From contig JANOBD010000086.1 in NCBI GenBank assembly GCA_031411495.1, forward strand, positions 1-64,000: a stretch of 64,000 nt of DNA, given 5' to 3'. The position numbers and the translations under genes were made by a program. The notes beneath the pieces were generated by a model. The model saw only the letters and a program-made list of their open reading frames with translations. It was not told the origin of the DNA and did not search any database. This DNA comes from JANOBD01 sp031411495 (GTDB lineage Bacteria > Planctomycetota > Phycisphaerae > Tepidisphaerales > Tepidisphaeraceae). Positions 56,403-64,000 of this stretch are shown here, piece by piece (the first letter of the stretch is position 1; the number at the start of each line of letters is the position of its first letter).

Positions 56403-58787
56403 ATGCTTCGTCGCAACATTTCGGCCGGCCGTCGTGTCTGTGTGATGGTGGCCTCTCTGGGCGCGATCCTCTCCAGTGATCTCTCGGCGGCCGTCGTAGG
56501 TTTATATTGGGATCTGAACGGCACATTGTCCGGTGCCGGCACGACGCCGACGGGGACGTGGGACACAACACTCACCAACTGGAACATCCTCGCGGATGGC
56601 ACGGGCACAGTCGCCGCTTGGTCTAGTGGAAGCGTCGCCCGCTTCTCGGCAGGGACTGACGCGATCAATCTTTTTACCGTCACGTTGACGGGTACGCACA
56701 CAGCGGCAGGACTGTTCGTGGAAGAAGGAGCCGTAAGCTTCACAGGAGCTGGTGCAATTTCGCTTGGGGCAAACTCGATCACAGTGAACTCGGGCACAAC
56801 GCTCGCGTCTGACTCAAGCTCGCGTATTTCCACGACCGCCGGATCAAAGTTGTTCTTGAACGCCGGAACGCTGACTTCGACTAACATCGGTGCAAGTGGC
56901 ACCTTCTTTGATACAGATACCGAGATCGTTTTGACGGGGAACACGACTTTTTCATACACGACCGCGAATACGCTCAACATCGTTCAGTCCGCCACCAAGA
57001 TCTCGGGGACCGGTTCGGTGACCAAGTCGGGTGCGGGTGTTCTAGCCTTCGCGAACACAGTGGGGAACGCGACATACAGTGGTGCGACGACCGTTCTGGA
57101 TGGCGAGCTCCGTATACGAACCGCCGCGAACCCACTTCCTACTGCTACTGCGCTCACCGTTACGAGCCCAGGCATTTTCAATCTAAACTCGGTTAGCCAA
57201 CAGGTCGGCTCACTGAGTGGAAACGGCAAAGTAGGCACTGGCAGCGGAACACTGACGGTTGGTGATTCGACCTCGACCGTATTCAGCGGGACCATCGATA
57301 ACATCAATAACGCCGGTGCGTCGGGTGTCACTACCGGTGCCGGCAAATTGACCAAGGTCGGTTCTGGAACGTTGGAATTGACCGGCGTGAATACATACAC
57401 GGGAACATTTACCAACCTCGAAGGTACGACGCTCGTCTCGGGAGGTGGAAAGCTTGCCGGTCCAACAGTCGACGCAGTCGTCAACGGCGGAATGCTCGTT
57501 TTCAATATTCCAGCACAAACTGTGTTGTCGCTTTCAAGTACCGGATCGATGGGAACGGTGAGCTTGGGCACAGGTCACACTTTGACCGTCAACAACGGCA
57601 CGGCAAAGACGTATTCCGGTGCGATTACGGGCCCGGGCGCGCTTACGAAGACTGGTGCAGGCAACTGGACCTTGTCGGGAGCAAGCGACTACACCGGCGT
57701 CACAACTATCAGCGGCGGCATCATTACTGCTGCTTCAGCAACCGCTCTGGGTTCGGTCACAGGGAACACGCAAGTGGCTTCGGGTGCCGAACTGCGTGTC
57801 GATGGTGCTGCAAATACGTTTACGATCGCTGAGCCAATCCAGATTGCGGGCATCGGCGCGGGCGGCGGTGGCGCGATCACAATTCAAAACTCGTCGACTC
57901 CGACCTTCAGCGGCCCGATCACATTGGGCGCAGATTCAACGATCACCGTGTCCAGCACGGCTACCGGAACGTTTACGAACTCGATCACTTCGCTCGCCAA
58001 CCAAAACCTGACGCTCCAAGGCGGTTCCGGTGCGGGCGGTGGCGGAACGGCGACCGGTGTTTCCCTTGGAAGTGGCGGCCTGACCAAGCTGCAAGGTGGA
58101 ACTTGGACGCTCAAAGGCACCAACTCTATCGGCGCAACGCTCGTCAGCGCTGGCAGGCTCACAATCGCCAACGCGGCCACCCTCAACTCGATCACCGTGA
58201 CCGTTCAAACCGGTGCAACGCTTCGAGATGACGGCATCGTTGCCGGCGCGGTTCAGGTCGATTCCGGCGGGCTCCTGCAAGGGGTGGGGTCGGCGGGATC
58301 GGTCAACGTCAGCGGCACGCTCTCGCCCGGAAACTCGGCCGGCAAACTCACCGTCACCAATGCCCTTACGCTTGCCGATAGTGCGACCACGAACATGGAG
58401 ATCTTCAATCCGGGAACGGCCGGCACCGATTACGACTCCGTTGCAGCAGCCTCGGTGTCCTACGAAGGCCAACTCAACATCTCCTTTGATGCGGGCGGTA
58501 CGTTCGGCGCGGGTAACAGCTTCAACCTTTTCGACGGCACGGCGGGACTGACGGACTTCAATGGCGTCGCGCTGACTGGCGCGTTTTCTGGCTCGCTGTT
58601 GAGCGCGGGCGGCGGTGTATGGTCGTCAAATGCGATCTTGAATGGTGCCGGCCTGACGTTCCTGTTCGATGGCTCAACGGGCATCCTGCAGCTGAGCGTC
58701 CAGGCCATTCCCGAACCGCTGACGGCCGCAGGCGTTCTGGTCCTTACGAGCCGATTGCTCGGGCGTCGCTCGCGACTCTCGATGTGA
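56403..58787 (+). CDS. Large exported PEP-CTERM protein with autotransporter-type beta repeats
   Basis: A 794-residue secreted protein. Signal peptide residues about 1-30 (RRNISAGRRVCVMVASLGAI, cleavage near SAA); then YWDLNGTLSGAG and TGTWDTTLTNWN, the usual opening of the autotransporter-associated beta-strand repeat family; a long Gly/Thr/Ser/Asn-rich body with repeats such as GTLELTGVNTYTG, GNWTLSGASDYTGVTTI and GTWTLKGTNSIG; SPGNSAGKLTVTNALTLADS near 640; tail IPEPLTAAGVLVLTSRLL with RRSR, a PEP-CTERM signal. The body should form a right-handed beta helix. AAGGG lies 6 bases before the ATG at 56403; TATAAT at 56287-56292 is a possible -10. Same architecture as 61174-63804. Confidence 0.88.
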   Translation: MLRRNISAGRRVCVMVASLGAILSSDLSAAVVGLYWDLNGTLSGAGTTPTGTWDTTLTNWNILADGTGTVAAWSSGSVARFSAGTDAINLFTVTLTGTHTAAGLFVEEGAVSFTGAGAISLGANSITVNSGTTLASDSSSRISTTAGSKLFLNAGTLTSTNIGASGTFFDTDTEIVLTGNTTFSYTTANTLNIVQSATKISGTGSVTKSGAGVLAFANTVGNATYSGATTVLDGELRIRTAANPLPTATALTVTSPGIFNLNSVSQQVGSLSGNGKVGTGSGTLTVGDSTSTVFSGTIDNINNAGASGVTTGAGKLTKVGSGTLELTGVNTYTGTFTNLEGTTLVSGGGKLAGPTVDAVVNGGMLVFNIPAQTVLSLSSTGSMGTVSLGTGHTLTVNNGTAKTYSGAITGPGALTKTGAGNWTLSGASDYTGVTTISGGIITAASATALGSVTGNTQVASGAELRVDGAANTFTIAEPIQIAGIGAGGGGAITIQNSSTPTFSGPITLGADSTITVSSTATGTFTNSITSLANQNLTLQGGSGAGGGGTATGVSLGSGGLTKLQGGTWTLKGTNSIGATLVSAGRLTIANAATLNSITVTVQTGATLRDDGIVAGAVQVDSGGLLQGVGSAGSVNVSGTLSPGNSAGKLTVTNALTLADSATTNMEIFNPGTAGTDYDSVAAASVSYEGQLNISFDAGGTFGAGNSFNLFDGTAGLTDFNGVALTGAFSGSLLSAGGGVWSSNAILNGAGLTFLFDGSTGILQLSVQAIPEPLTAAGVLVLTSRLLGRRSRLSM

Positions 58788-58931
58788 GCGTCCAAGTCGT
58801 GTGAGTCGCAGTCGTTGCCGCACCATTCCAGTGTGCGTTCAATCGATAACACTGCTCGGTTACCGATCGTTCGCTCGTTTGTCGCTCCGGCTGCCTTTCA
58901 CTGCGCGGCTTCGCGGATATAACTCCTCGCG

Positions 58932-59813
58932 GTGAATCTTCGCTTTCCGGAAATCTTCGGCGTGATGCTCTTCTGCTGTGTCGTGTGCAGTTTCGGTCTG
59001 CCACGCTCATACTCCGGCAGGTTGGAAACATCGCTGCAAGCGGTGTTCTCGCCATTGGCGGGGCCGATTCAATGGATAGTCGGCCGGCCGCAGGATGAGC
59101 TCACCTCTCGGGATAAGCCGATCCTGCCGATCACCGATGAAGTCGCGAGGCTGCGCGAAGAGAAGCGGCAACTGCTCCAGTACACCGAGGCGCTCCGCGG
59201 CCAGCTCGAGACGCTTCAGTTCCGCGAGGCAGAGTCGGAACGCGTCGGCGAAAAACTTCGCGAACTGGTCAAAACCGTCAAGGTGATCAGTCCTGACGCC
59301 AGCGGCCGAGACGTGCTGCGGCTTGCCGGCACCGACATGACGCTCGAACGCGGCATGGCCGTCGCCGCCGAGATCGGGCTTGTCGGACAGATTCAGGACG
59401 TCGGCGTCGGAGATCAGTCGAGCGTGCGTCTCGTGACCGACAAGGGAATGATGGTCGTCGGCGAGTTCATTCGATACGAGACGGACGCGAACGGCGCCGT
59501 CCAGGTCAAGAAGCTTCCGATCGACCCGACCGTTGCTGAAGGCATGGGCCGCGGTGTGATGAAAATCGAATCGCTGAAGGTAGAGATCGTCAAGAAGGCG
59601 CAGCTTCGCGTGGGCGACATGTTCGTCCTTGCCGACAGTGGACCCAACTGGCCGATCGAGGTGCACGGCTATCGCATCGGCATCGTTTCCTATGTCGGGG
59701 AGTCACCGCTGGTGCACGGGATTGCCGAAATCCGGGTGCGGCCGGAAACGAACCTGCTCTCGCTGCGGGAGGTCTGGATCGTCCTGCGCCCGGAGATGAT
59801 GCCGGCGAAGTGA
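58932..59813 (+). CDS. mreC: Rod shape-determining protein MreC
   Basis: A 293-residue protein: one N-terminal membrane helix (about 5-25), a coiled coil (about 68-113, VARLREEKRQLLQYTEALRG), and a beta-domain with VISPDASGRDVLRLAGTD, GLVGQIQDVG and SSVRLVTD. It is a bitopic scaffold of the elongasome that links MreB-type filaments to peptidoglycan synthesis; no mreB is seen upstream. The GTG at 58932 is the start. mreD follows after about 150 bases that hold a repeat. Confidence 0.88.
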   Translation: MNLRFPEIFGVMLFCCVVCSFGLPRSYSGRLETSLQAVFSPLAGPIQWIVGRPQDELTSRDKPILPITDEVARLREEKRQLLQYTEALRGQLETLQFREAESERVGEKLRELVKTVKVISPDASGRDVLRLAGTDMTLERGMAVAAEIGLVGQIQDVGVGDQSSVRLVTDKGMMVVGEFIRYETDANGAVQVKKLPIDPTVAEGMGRGVMKIESLKVEIVKKAQLRVGDMFVLADSGPNWPIEVHGYRIGIVSYVGESPLVHGIAEIRVRPETNLLSLREVWIVLRPEMMPAK

Positions 59814-59816
59814 GAG

Positions 59817-59965
59817 GCTGGGGATGGAGGATGAGGGGTGAAGGATGAATGAATTGCAGAGGCAGACATCTCTTAAGTCCCCACTAACCGGGTCAATCAA
59901 CATGAATCAATCGCTGTCCTTGTATCGCCTGCTTCATCCTTCATCCCTCATCCTTCATCCCTACT
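59817..59965. repeat. GGGATGA/TCATCCC inverted repeat between mreC and mreD
   Basis: The left arm has GGGATGGAGGATGAGG and GGTGAAGGATGAATG; the right arm has CTTCATCCTTCATCCCTC and ATCCTTCATCCCTAC, ending directly before the mreD start. About 75 bases lie between the arms. It would form a long hairpin within the mreCD transcript. Confidence 0.88.
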
Positions 59966-59966
59966 A

Positions 59967-60464
59967 ATGCGCTGGCTTCCCTTCGCCATTCTCGCTTACC
60001 TGGTCGTCTCGATTCAATTCGCGCTCGGGGGAATCCTCAAGCTGAACGAGTACACGCCGAACCTCGTGTTGATCCTGATGATTTTCATCGGCCTGCACGC
60101 GCCGCTCGATGCGGTGCTGATCGCCGCGTTCGCGCTGGGATTTATGCACGATGTCATCAGCCTGCATGGCATCGGCACCTACGCGTTGGGGTATTCACTG
60201 GTGGCGGCGCTCGCGTTTCAGCTTCGCGGCATCATGTACGCCGACCACGTCGCGACGCATCTCACCATCACGATTATCTTGGGCTTCGTGCTCATCTGCT
60301 ACATGATGCTGAGGCACTGGGTGCGCAGCTTCTATTTCGCCGGCGAGCCGTCGATCAGTTTCTGGCCGCAGATCAGCGCGGTACTCGTGAGCGCGTTCCT
60401 GGCCGTGCCGGCGATTCATTTTCTGCGCAAGATCCGGCGGACCTTCGCGTTTTCAAACAAGTGA
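59967..60464 (+). CDS. mreD: Rod shape-determining protein MreD
   Basis: A 165-residue protein with five predicted membrane segments: FAILAYLVVSIQFALGG, LVLILMIFIGLHAPLDAVLI, then the MreD-like ALGFMHDVISLHGIGTYALGY (the G-F-x-x-D-x-x-S/T motif), and a short basic C-terminus. It works with MreC in the cell-elongation complex. Its position right after mreC supports the call, since MreD sequences are variable. The repeat between mreC and mreD leaves only the last bases as the space for a ribosome site. Confidence 0.85.
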   Translation: MRWLPFAILAYLVVSIQFALGGILKLNEYTPNLVLILMIFIGLHAPLDAVLIAAFALGFMHDVISLHGIGTYALGYSLVAALAFQLRGIMYADHVATHLTITIILGFVLICYMMLRHWVRSFYFAGEPSISFWPQISAVLVSAFLAVPAIHFLRKIRRTFAFSNK

Positions 60465-60580
60465 TTCCAGTTTTCGCCAATCAATGTCCGTCGGCACGGA
60501 TTGCATTGCTCGTCTTCGACAAGCGAAGCTGAAGGCGTCGATGCGCACCAATTGACTTGGCTTCGAATGATTCAGAAGCG

Positions 60581-61156
60581 TCAATCGCGGCGGGAGCGCC
60601 TGCCAATCGCAAAGACGCCAGCGCCAAGCGCGAGGACCGATGTCGGCTCGGGGACGACAAACGTGCTGAAGCTTAGATTGGGAGTCGTTTCGAGAACGAC
60701 ATACGACACGAAGATTCCGGGCGAGATCGCATCACGGGTCGGCGTGAGCGGCTCCATCTGGACCTGCATGAAACCGTAGTAATGATTGCCAGTGGTGTCG
60801 CCGTACAGTAATGCCGCAAAGCCGAACTGTCCGGCAAAACCTGGCTCCATCTGCAAGAGGCTCGAAGGCGTCGGGAGCGAGTAGCCCAGCACTGTGTCAG
60901 GGATCGGCTCGTTGATGCCCAGGCGCTGAACGGCGTAGCTGATCGTCGGATCGTACACCTTGAGCCCGAGAAGGTGTCGGTCTTCGACGATATTGATCGT
61001 ACTGTCGATCAAGGTCGCGAACTGCTGCTGGGTCGGCCGATCGCCCTTTTCGAAAAACGTCTTGAGAATGCTCCGGGCCACCTTCGGCCGAGCTTCGGCG
61101 AGCGGAGCGAACAACGAAACGACGACCAAAGCCGCGATCATCTGTGTAAATTTCAT
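60581..61156 (-). CDS. Small exported PEP-CTERM protein
   Basis: A 191-residue secreted protein: signal peptide about 1-22 (cleavage after AEA), then RPKVARSILKTFFEKGDRPT and QQQFATLIDSTINIVED, a helical head, and a beta-rich body with YYGFMQVQMEP. The tail VVPEPTSVLALGAGVFAIG with RRSRRD is a full PEP-CTERM signal. Function unknown. AGGA lies about 9 bases before the ATG. It lies 18 bases from the next PEP-CTERM gene on the same strand, so the two are likely cotranscribed. Confidence 0.85.
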   Translation of the reverse strand: MKFTQMIAALVVVSLFAPLAEARPKVARSILKTFFEKGDRPTQQQFATLIDSTINIVEDRHLLGLKVYDPTISYAVQRLGINEPIPDTVLGYSLPTPSSLLQMEPGFAGQFGFAALLYGDTTGNHYYGFMQVQMEPLTPTRDAISPGIFVSYVVLETTPNLSFSTFVVPEPTSVLALGAGVFAIGRRSRRD

Positions 61157-61173
61157 GGGCGAGTTCCTTGCAT

Positions 61174-63804
61174 CTAAGCTCCGCGACGACGACGAGACAA
61201 CAGGCTTCCGCTGATAGCCAGCCCGGCAAGCGAAGTCGGCTCCGGCGTGTTCACCACCTGCACGATGCCCTGGCTGTAGAGCAGGCTCGTATCCCAGAAC
61301 AGGCCCGCCGAGAGGGTCGGGAAGTTGTAGCTGGTGAACGTGCCGACGATGTTCCCGTTGAAAATGTCGAATTGATTGCCGAGGGACGGCGTGAACGAGT
61401 TGATGAGCGTCAGCTTCAACTGGCCGTCGAGCACCATCGTGCCGTTCACATCGAAGGCGTCGTATTGTGATCCGCGGAGAAGGCCGCCCAGTTCGATGTC
61501 CAGGACGTTGCTGGGCGTGAGGAGGATCGATCCCACGGTAAGCAGCGCGGGGGAAAGGCCCGGCGAGAAGGTGCCGCTGAAAGCGACGTTGTTGAATGTG
61601 CCGACGCCTTTCACATAGCCGGTAAAGTCGAGGTAATTCGTAAAACTGTCGCCGCTCGCGTCGCCGTTCACGATGACCGCGTTCGCGAGATTGTTGTTCG
61701 AGATCACCTGTCCGCGACCGGCGAGGTTTCGACCGAAGTTGATGACCAGGCCCTTGGGAGCGATCAGTGTGCCGTTGTTGGCGACGGTACCGACGCGGGT
61801 GTAGGAGCCGAGCACGGACTGGTTGGCATCCTGCAGCGTGACGGTGTTGGCGTTGGTATAGAGCTCGCCGTCGAGGTTCACACCGGCCGGGTGAGATCCG
61901 TCGCCGATCACGAGGTTACCGGTGGCGATGATGGTCGATCCGTTGGCGCTGGCCACACGTCCGGTCACGCCGCCCGTGCCCTGCAGCGCGGCGCCGAGCG
62001 GGATCGCATAGCCGTTGGGCGCGTTGAGCGTTCCGCCGGCGAGCGTGACATCGCTGAGTGTCGTGAAGTTGAAGCTGTTGACGGTGAGCGTTCCGCCGTT
62101 GAGCGTGATCGAGCCGGTCGAGCTGAACCCGCCGACTTGCGCCGCATCACCCAGGACGAGGTTGCCGGAGTTGACGACGATGGAAGCGAGGCTTGCGAGG
62201 GTGAACTTGCCCGCGATGGTGGTGGTGCCCGTGGAGTTGTGAGTGATTCCGGAAAAGACGGTTTTCGGCGTCGTGTCCGTGAAGTTGAGATTGCCCGAGC
62301 CGATAAAGGTCGCCGCGGCACTCATCTGAAGGTTGTTTGGAAGTGAGACGCTGCCGGTGGATTGCAGCGTCACGCCAAAGCCGTTCAGTAGCAGGGTTCC
62401 GGTGCCGACGGGATTGTTGACCAGGAAGTTGAATCCGCCGTCGGACAGGGTGACGATGTTGGACTGCGTGTTCGTGCCGTTGAGTGAGAGGATTCCGCCG
62501 CCCTGCTTGGTGAGCTTGAGGTTGCCGGAAAGGTTTCCGGAGTAGGTTCCGTTGGTGATCTGCTGGAAGATCATGTCGCCGAAGCTGGTGCTCGTGAAAT
62601 CGCCGAGAAGCGTGGATGCATCGCCGTACGCCACGCCAAGGATGTCGGTTCCACCGGTATAGCTTTGGGGCGCGAAGAAATTGATGTTGCCGACCCGGAC
62701 GAGCCCCGGCCCGGAGATCAGACTGGTTGTGAGCGAACCGCTGCCGAGCTGGACGATCGCGTTGTTCAGAACGCTCGTGCCGAGCGAGTCGGGATTGCCG
62801 ACCAGAACTCCGCCATTCACGACGTTCTGTCCGGTAAATGTGTTGCCGGAGTTGAACATTCCAAACGTACCCGGGCCGGTCTTGAGGATTCGGCCGTTGG
62901 AGATCGGGCAGCTGACGCTCAACGAAGCGCTCGCGACCGAGCAGTTGACGGTCTTAAAAGTGCCGTTGAGGTCGATATCGCCATTCTGAATGCTCGCAAA
63001 GCCGGCACCGGTGCTGGAGATTGAACCCTGAACGGTGAGCGTGTTGCCGTTGTTGTTGACCAGTGCGCCGCTGCCCGTGACTTCCAGATTGTTCACGGTC
63101 TGTTGCGCGTAAAGGATGGCCATCGCGTCGGAGAAGATCGAGAAGTTCGCACCCGGGGCAAACTGGTTGGCGCTTTGCAGCCGGAACTGCATCGGGTTCG
63201 ACGGCGAAGTTCCCTGGAGCGCGACATTGCCCCCGAACGCGGCGACATTCGCAGGCTTCGAAACATAGACGATCTGGAACCCGGTGAAGGCGGCATTCAC
63301 GACGGTGTTTGACGTTGATCCCTGCAGCACCAGACTGGACTGGCTGGTGGTCCCGTTGCCGTTGAAGTTCACATCACCGCCGTTGAGCTGATCGACCTGA
63401 GTGAAAGACGAGTCGCCCATCGCAACCAGGGTCGGGTAGGTAAAGCCGAGCGAGTTGCTGAACGAAACGCTGGAACCGGCAGCGAGGGTCAGCGAAGGGG
63501 GGCCGGCGAGAAAATCGAAACGGAATCCGTTGCCGTTGAAGAGATATCCACCCGCGACGCTCATCGTCTGCAGGCTCAGCGGGTTGGCAATGTTCTGGTT
63601 GGGATTGTTGTTCGACGGGCTTGCCGGGAAGACAAGGTTGAGATTCGACGACCCGCTGACCGGCACGCCGCCAGACCAGTTGAAGGTATTCGACATCGAC
63701 GTCGGCCCGAAGGCATTGCCGCCGTTCCACGTGTGCGTGGTCGCGAGAACCTGTGACGCGACCAATGAAGCAAACGACCCGGCAACGAGCGCAATACGAC
63801 GCAT
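61174..63804 (-). CDS. Large exported PEP-CTERM protein with autotransporter-type beta repeats
   Basis: An 876-residue secreted protein. Signal peptide about 1-22 (RRIALVAGSFASLVASQ, cleavage after VLA); opening THTWNGGNAFGPTSM and NWSGGVPVSG, typical of this family; a long Gly/Asn/Thr/Ser-rich body with repeats such as GRILKTGPGTFGMFNSGNTF, TKQGGGILSLNGTN and GTLTVNSFNF; SGTFSPGLSPALLTVG near 770; tail TPEPTSLAGLAISGSLL with RRRRGA. GGAGG lies 5 bases before the ATG at 63804. It should form a long beta helix fixed to or released from the surface through the PEP-CTERM/exosortase route. Confidence 0.9.
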   Translation of the reverse strand: MRRIALVAGSFASLVASQVLATTHTWNGGNAFGPTSMSNTFNWSGGVPVSGSSNLNLVFPASPSNNNPNQNIANPLSLQTMSVAGGYLFNGNGFRFDFLAGPPSLTLAAGSSVSFSNSLGFTYPTLVAMGDSSFTQVDQLNGGDVNFNGNGTTSQSSLVLQGSTSNTVVNAAFTGFQIVYVSKPANVAAFGGNVALQGTSPSNPMQFRLQSANQFAPGANFSIFSDAMAILYAQQTVNNLEVTGSGALVNNNGNTLTVQGSISSTGAGFASIQNGDIDLNGTFKTVNCSVASASLSVSCPISNGRILKTGPGTFGMFNSGNTFTGQNVVNGGVLVGNPDSLGTSVLNNAIVQLGSGSLTTSLISGPGLVRVGNINFFAPQSYTGGTDILGVAYGDASTLLGDFTSTSFGDMIFQQITNGTYSGNLSGNLKLTKQGGGILSLNGTNTQSNIVTLSDGGFNFLVNNPVGTGTLLLNGFGVTLQSTGSVSLPNNLQMSAAATFIGSGNLNFTDTTPKTVFSGITHNSTGTTTIAGKFTLASLASIVVNSGNLVLGDAAQVGGFSSTGSITLNGGTLTVNSFNFTTLSDVTLAGGTLNAPNGYAIPLGAALQGTGGVTGRVASANGSTIIATGNLVIGDGSHPAGVNLDGELYTNANTVTLQDANQSVLGSYTRVGTVANNGTLIAPKGLVINFGRNLAGRGQVISNNNLANAVIVNGDASGDSFTNYLDFTGYVKGVGTFNNVAFSGTFSPGLSPALLTVGSILLTPSNVLDIELGGLLRGSQYDAFDVNGTMVLDGQLKLTLINSFTPSLGNQFDIFNGNIVGTFTSYNFPTLSAGLFWDTSLLYSQGIVQVVNTPEPTSLAGLAISGSLLSRRRRGA

Positions 63805-64000
63805 GATTTCCTCCCGCGATGGCCACATTCAGAAATGAAAAAACGGCGATCCAACGGCCGCAGCGGCCTGACAACATTCTGTCCGGGGGCCCGCAGGCTG
63901 TCAACCAGATTAATATGCGATTAAGCCAAAAATGGAGCGGCTCTTCATTTATTTGCGGCAATTGGCGCCAATAATCGCGTGCGACGATTTTTGCGATGCC
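63805..64000. promoter_or_regulatory. Upstream region of the last PEP-CTERM gene
   Basis: About 200 bases to the window edge. GGGCCCGCAGGCTG and nearby GC-rich sequence give way to an A/T-rich patch from 63905 on (TTAATATGCGATTAAG), which could hold the minus-strand promoter of the gene at 61174-63804. No gene supported. Confidence 0.3.

Overview
The window is a high-GC bacterial chromosome segment, most likely from a planctomycete of the Phycisphaerae/Tepidisphaerales type. Reasons: six exported proteins end in PEP-CTERM sorting tails (PEP motif, hydrophobic stretch, Arg cluster), two of them with autotransporter-type beta-strand repeats; there is a large ABC-dependent polysaccharide locus; single-copy genes such as tsaD, murA, trpC, mreC and mreD are dispersed; and intergenic spaces carry many internally repetitive inverted repeats. 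The phylum call is inference; no rRNA is present.

Layout. 0-11 kb: truA 3' end, a membrane glycosyltransferase, tsaD, a cation diffusion facilitator, membrane proteins, an unusual PHP-glycosyltransferase fusion, a LamG PEP-CTERM protein and a malate/lactate dehydrogenase. 11-19.5 kb: MFS transporter, two PEP-CTERM proteins, murA, nnrD, trpC, CPBP protease. 19.5-37 kb: one minus-strand polysaccharide locus (Wzm/Wzt exporter, about ten glycosyltransferases, an O-antigen-ligase-like protein, a hexapeptide acetyltransferase). PEP-CTERM proteins and such loci are known to co-occur (exosortase systems), but no exosortase is visible here. 37-45 kb: ComJ-like protein, RluA-type pseudouridine synthase, HDAC-family deacetylase, IspD-like protein, VOC protein, a polyprenyl-phosphate-type glycosyltransferase, and a PIN toxin/partner module beside a diverged duplicate of that glycosyltransferase's 3' end. 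45-50.7 kb: complete liv branched-chain amino-acid ABC operon with an attenuator-like hairpin after livK and an oversized LivH. 50.7-55 kb: hairpin-rich DNA leading into an atypical tRNA array with two embedded protein genes. 55-64 kb: HtrA protease, two giant beta-repeat PEP-CTERM proteins, mreC-mreD and a small PEP-CTERM protein.

The strongest candidate for something undescribed is the tRNA array (about 51.87-54.94 kb). At least eleven tRNA genes or tRNA-like units lie on one strand. Three share a 17-nt hairpin inserted at the same place in the T-loop; one has a hairpin in the D-loop and a UGA-reading anticodon; one has a leucine-type body with a histidine anticodon; several carry mismatches in normally conserved stems. 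A second theme is a set of at least seven families of inverted repeats built from short tandem units. They lie at gene ends, supply the stop codons of several genes, and in one case have entered tsaD in frame.
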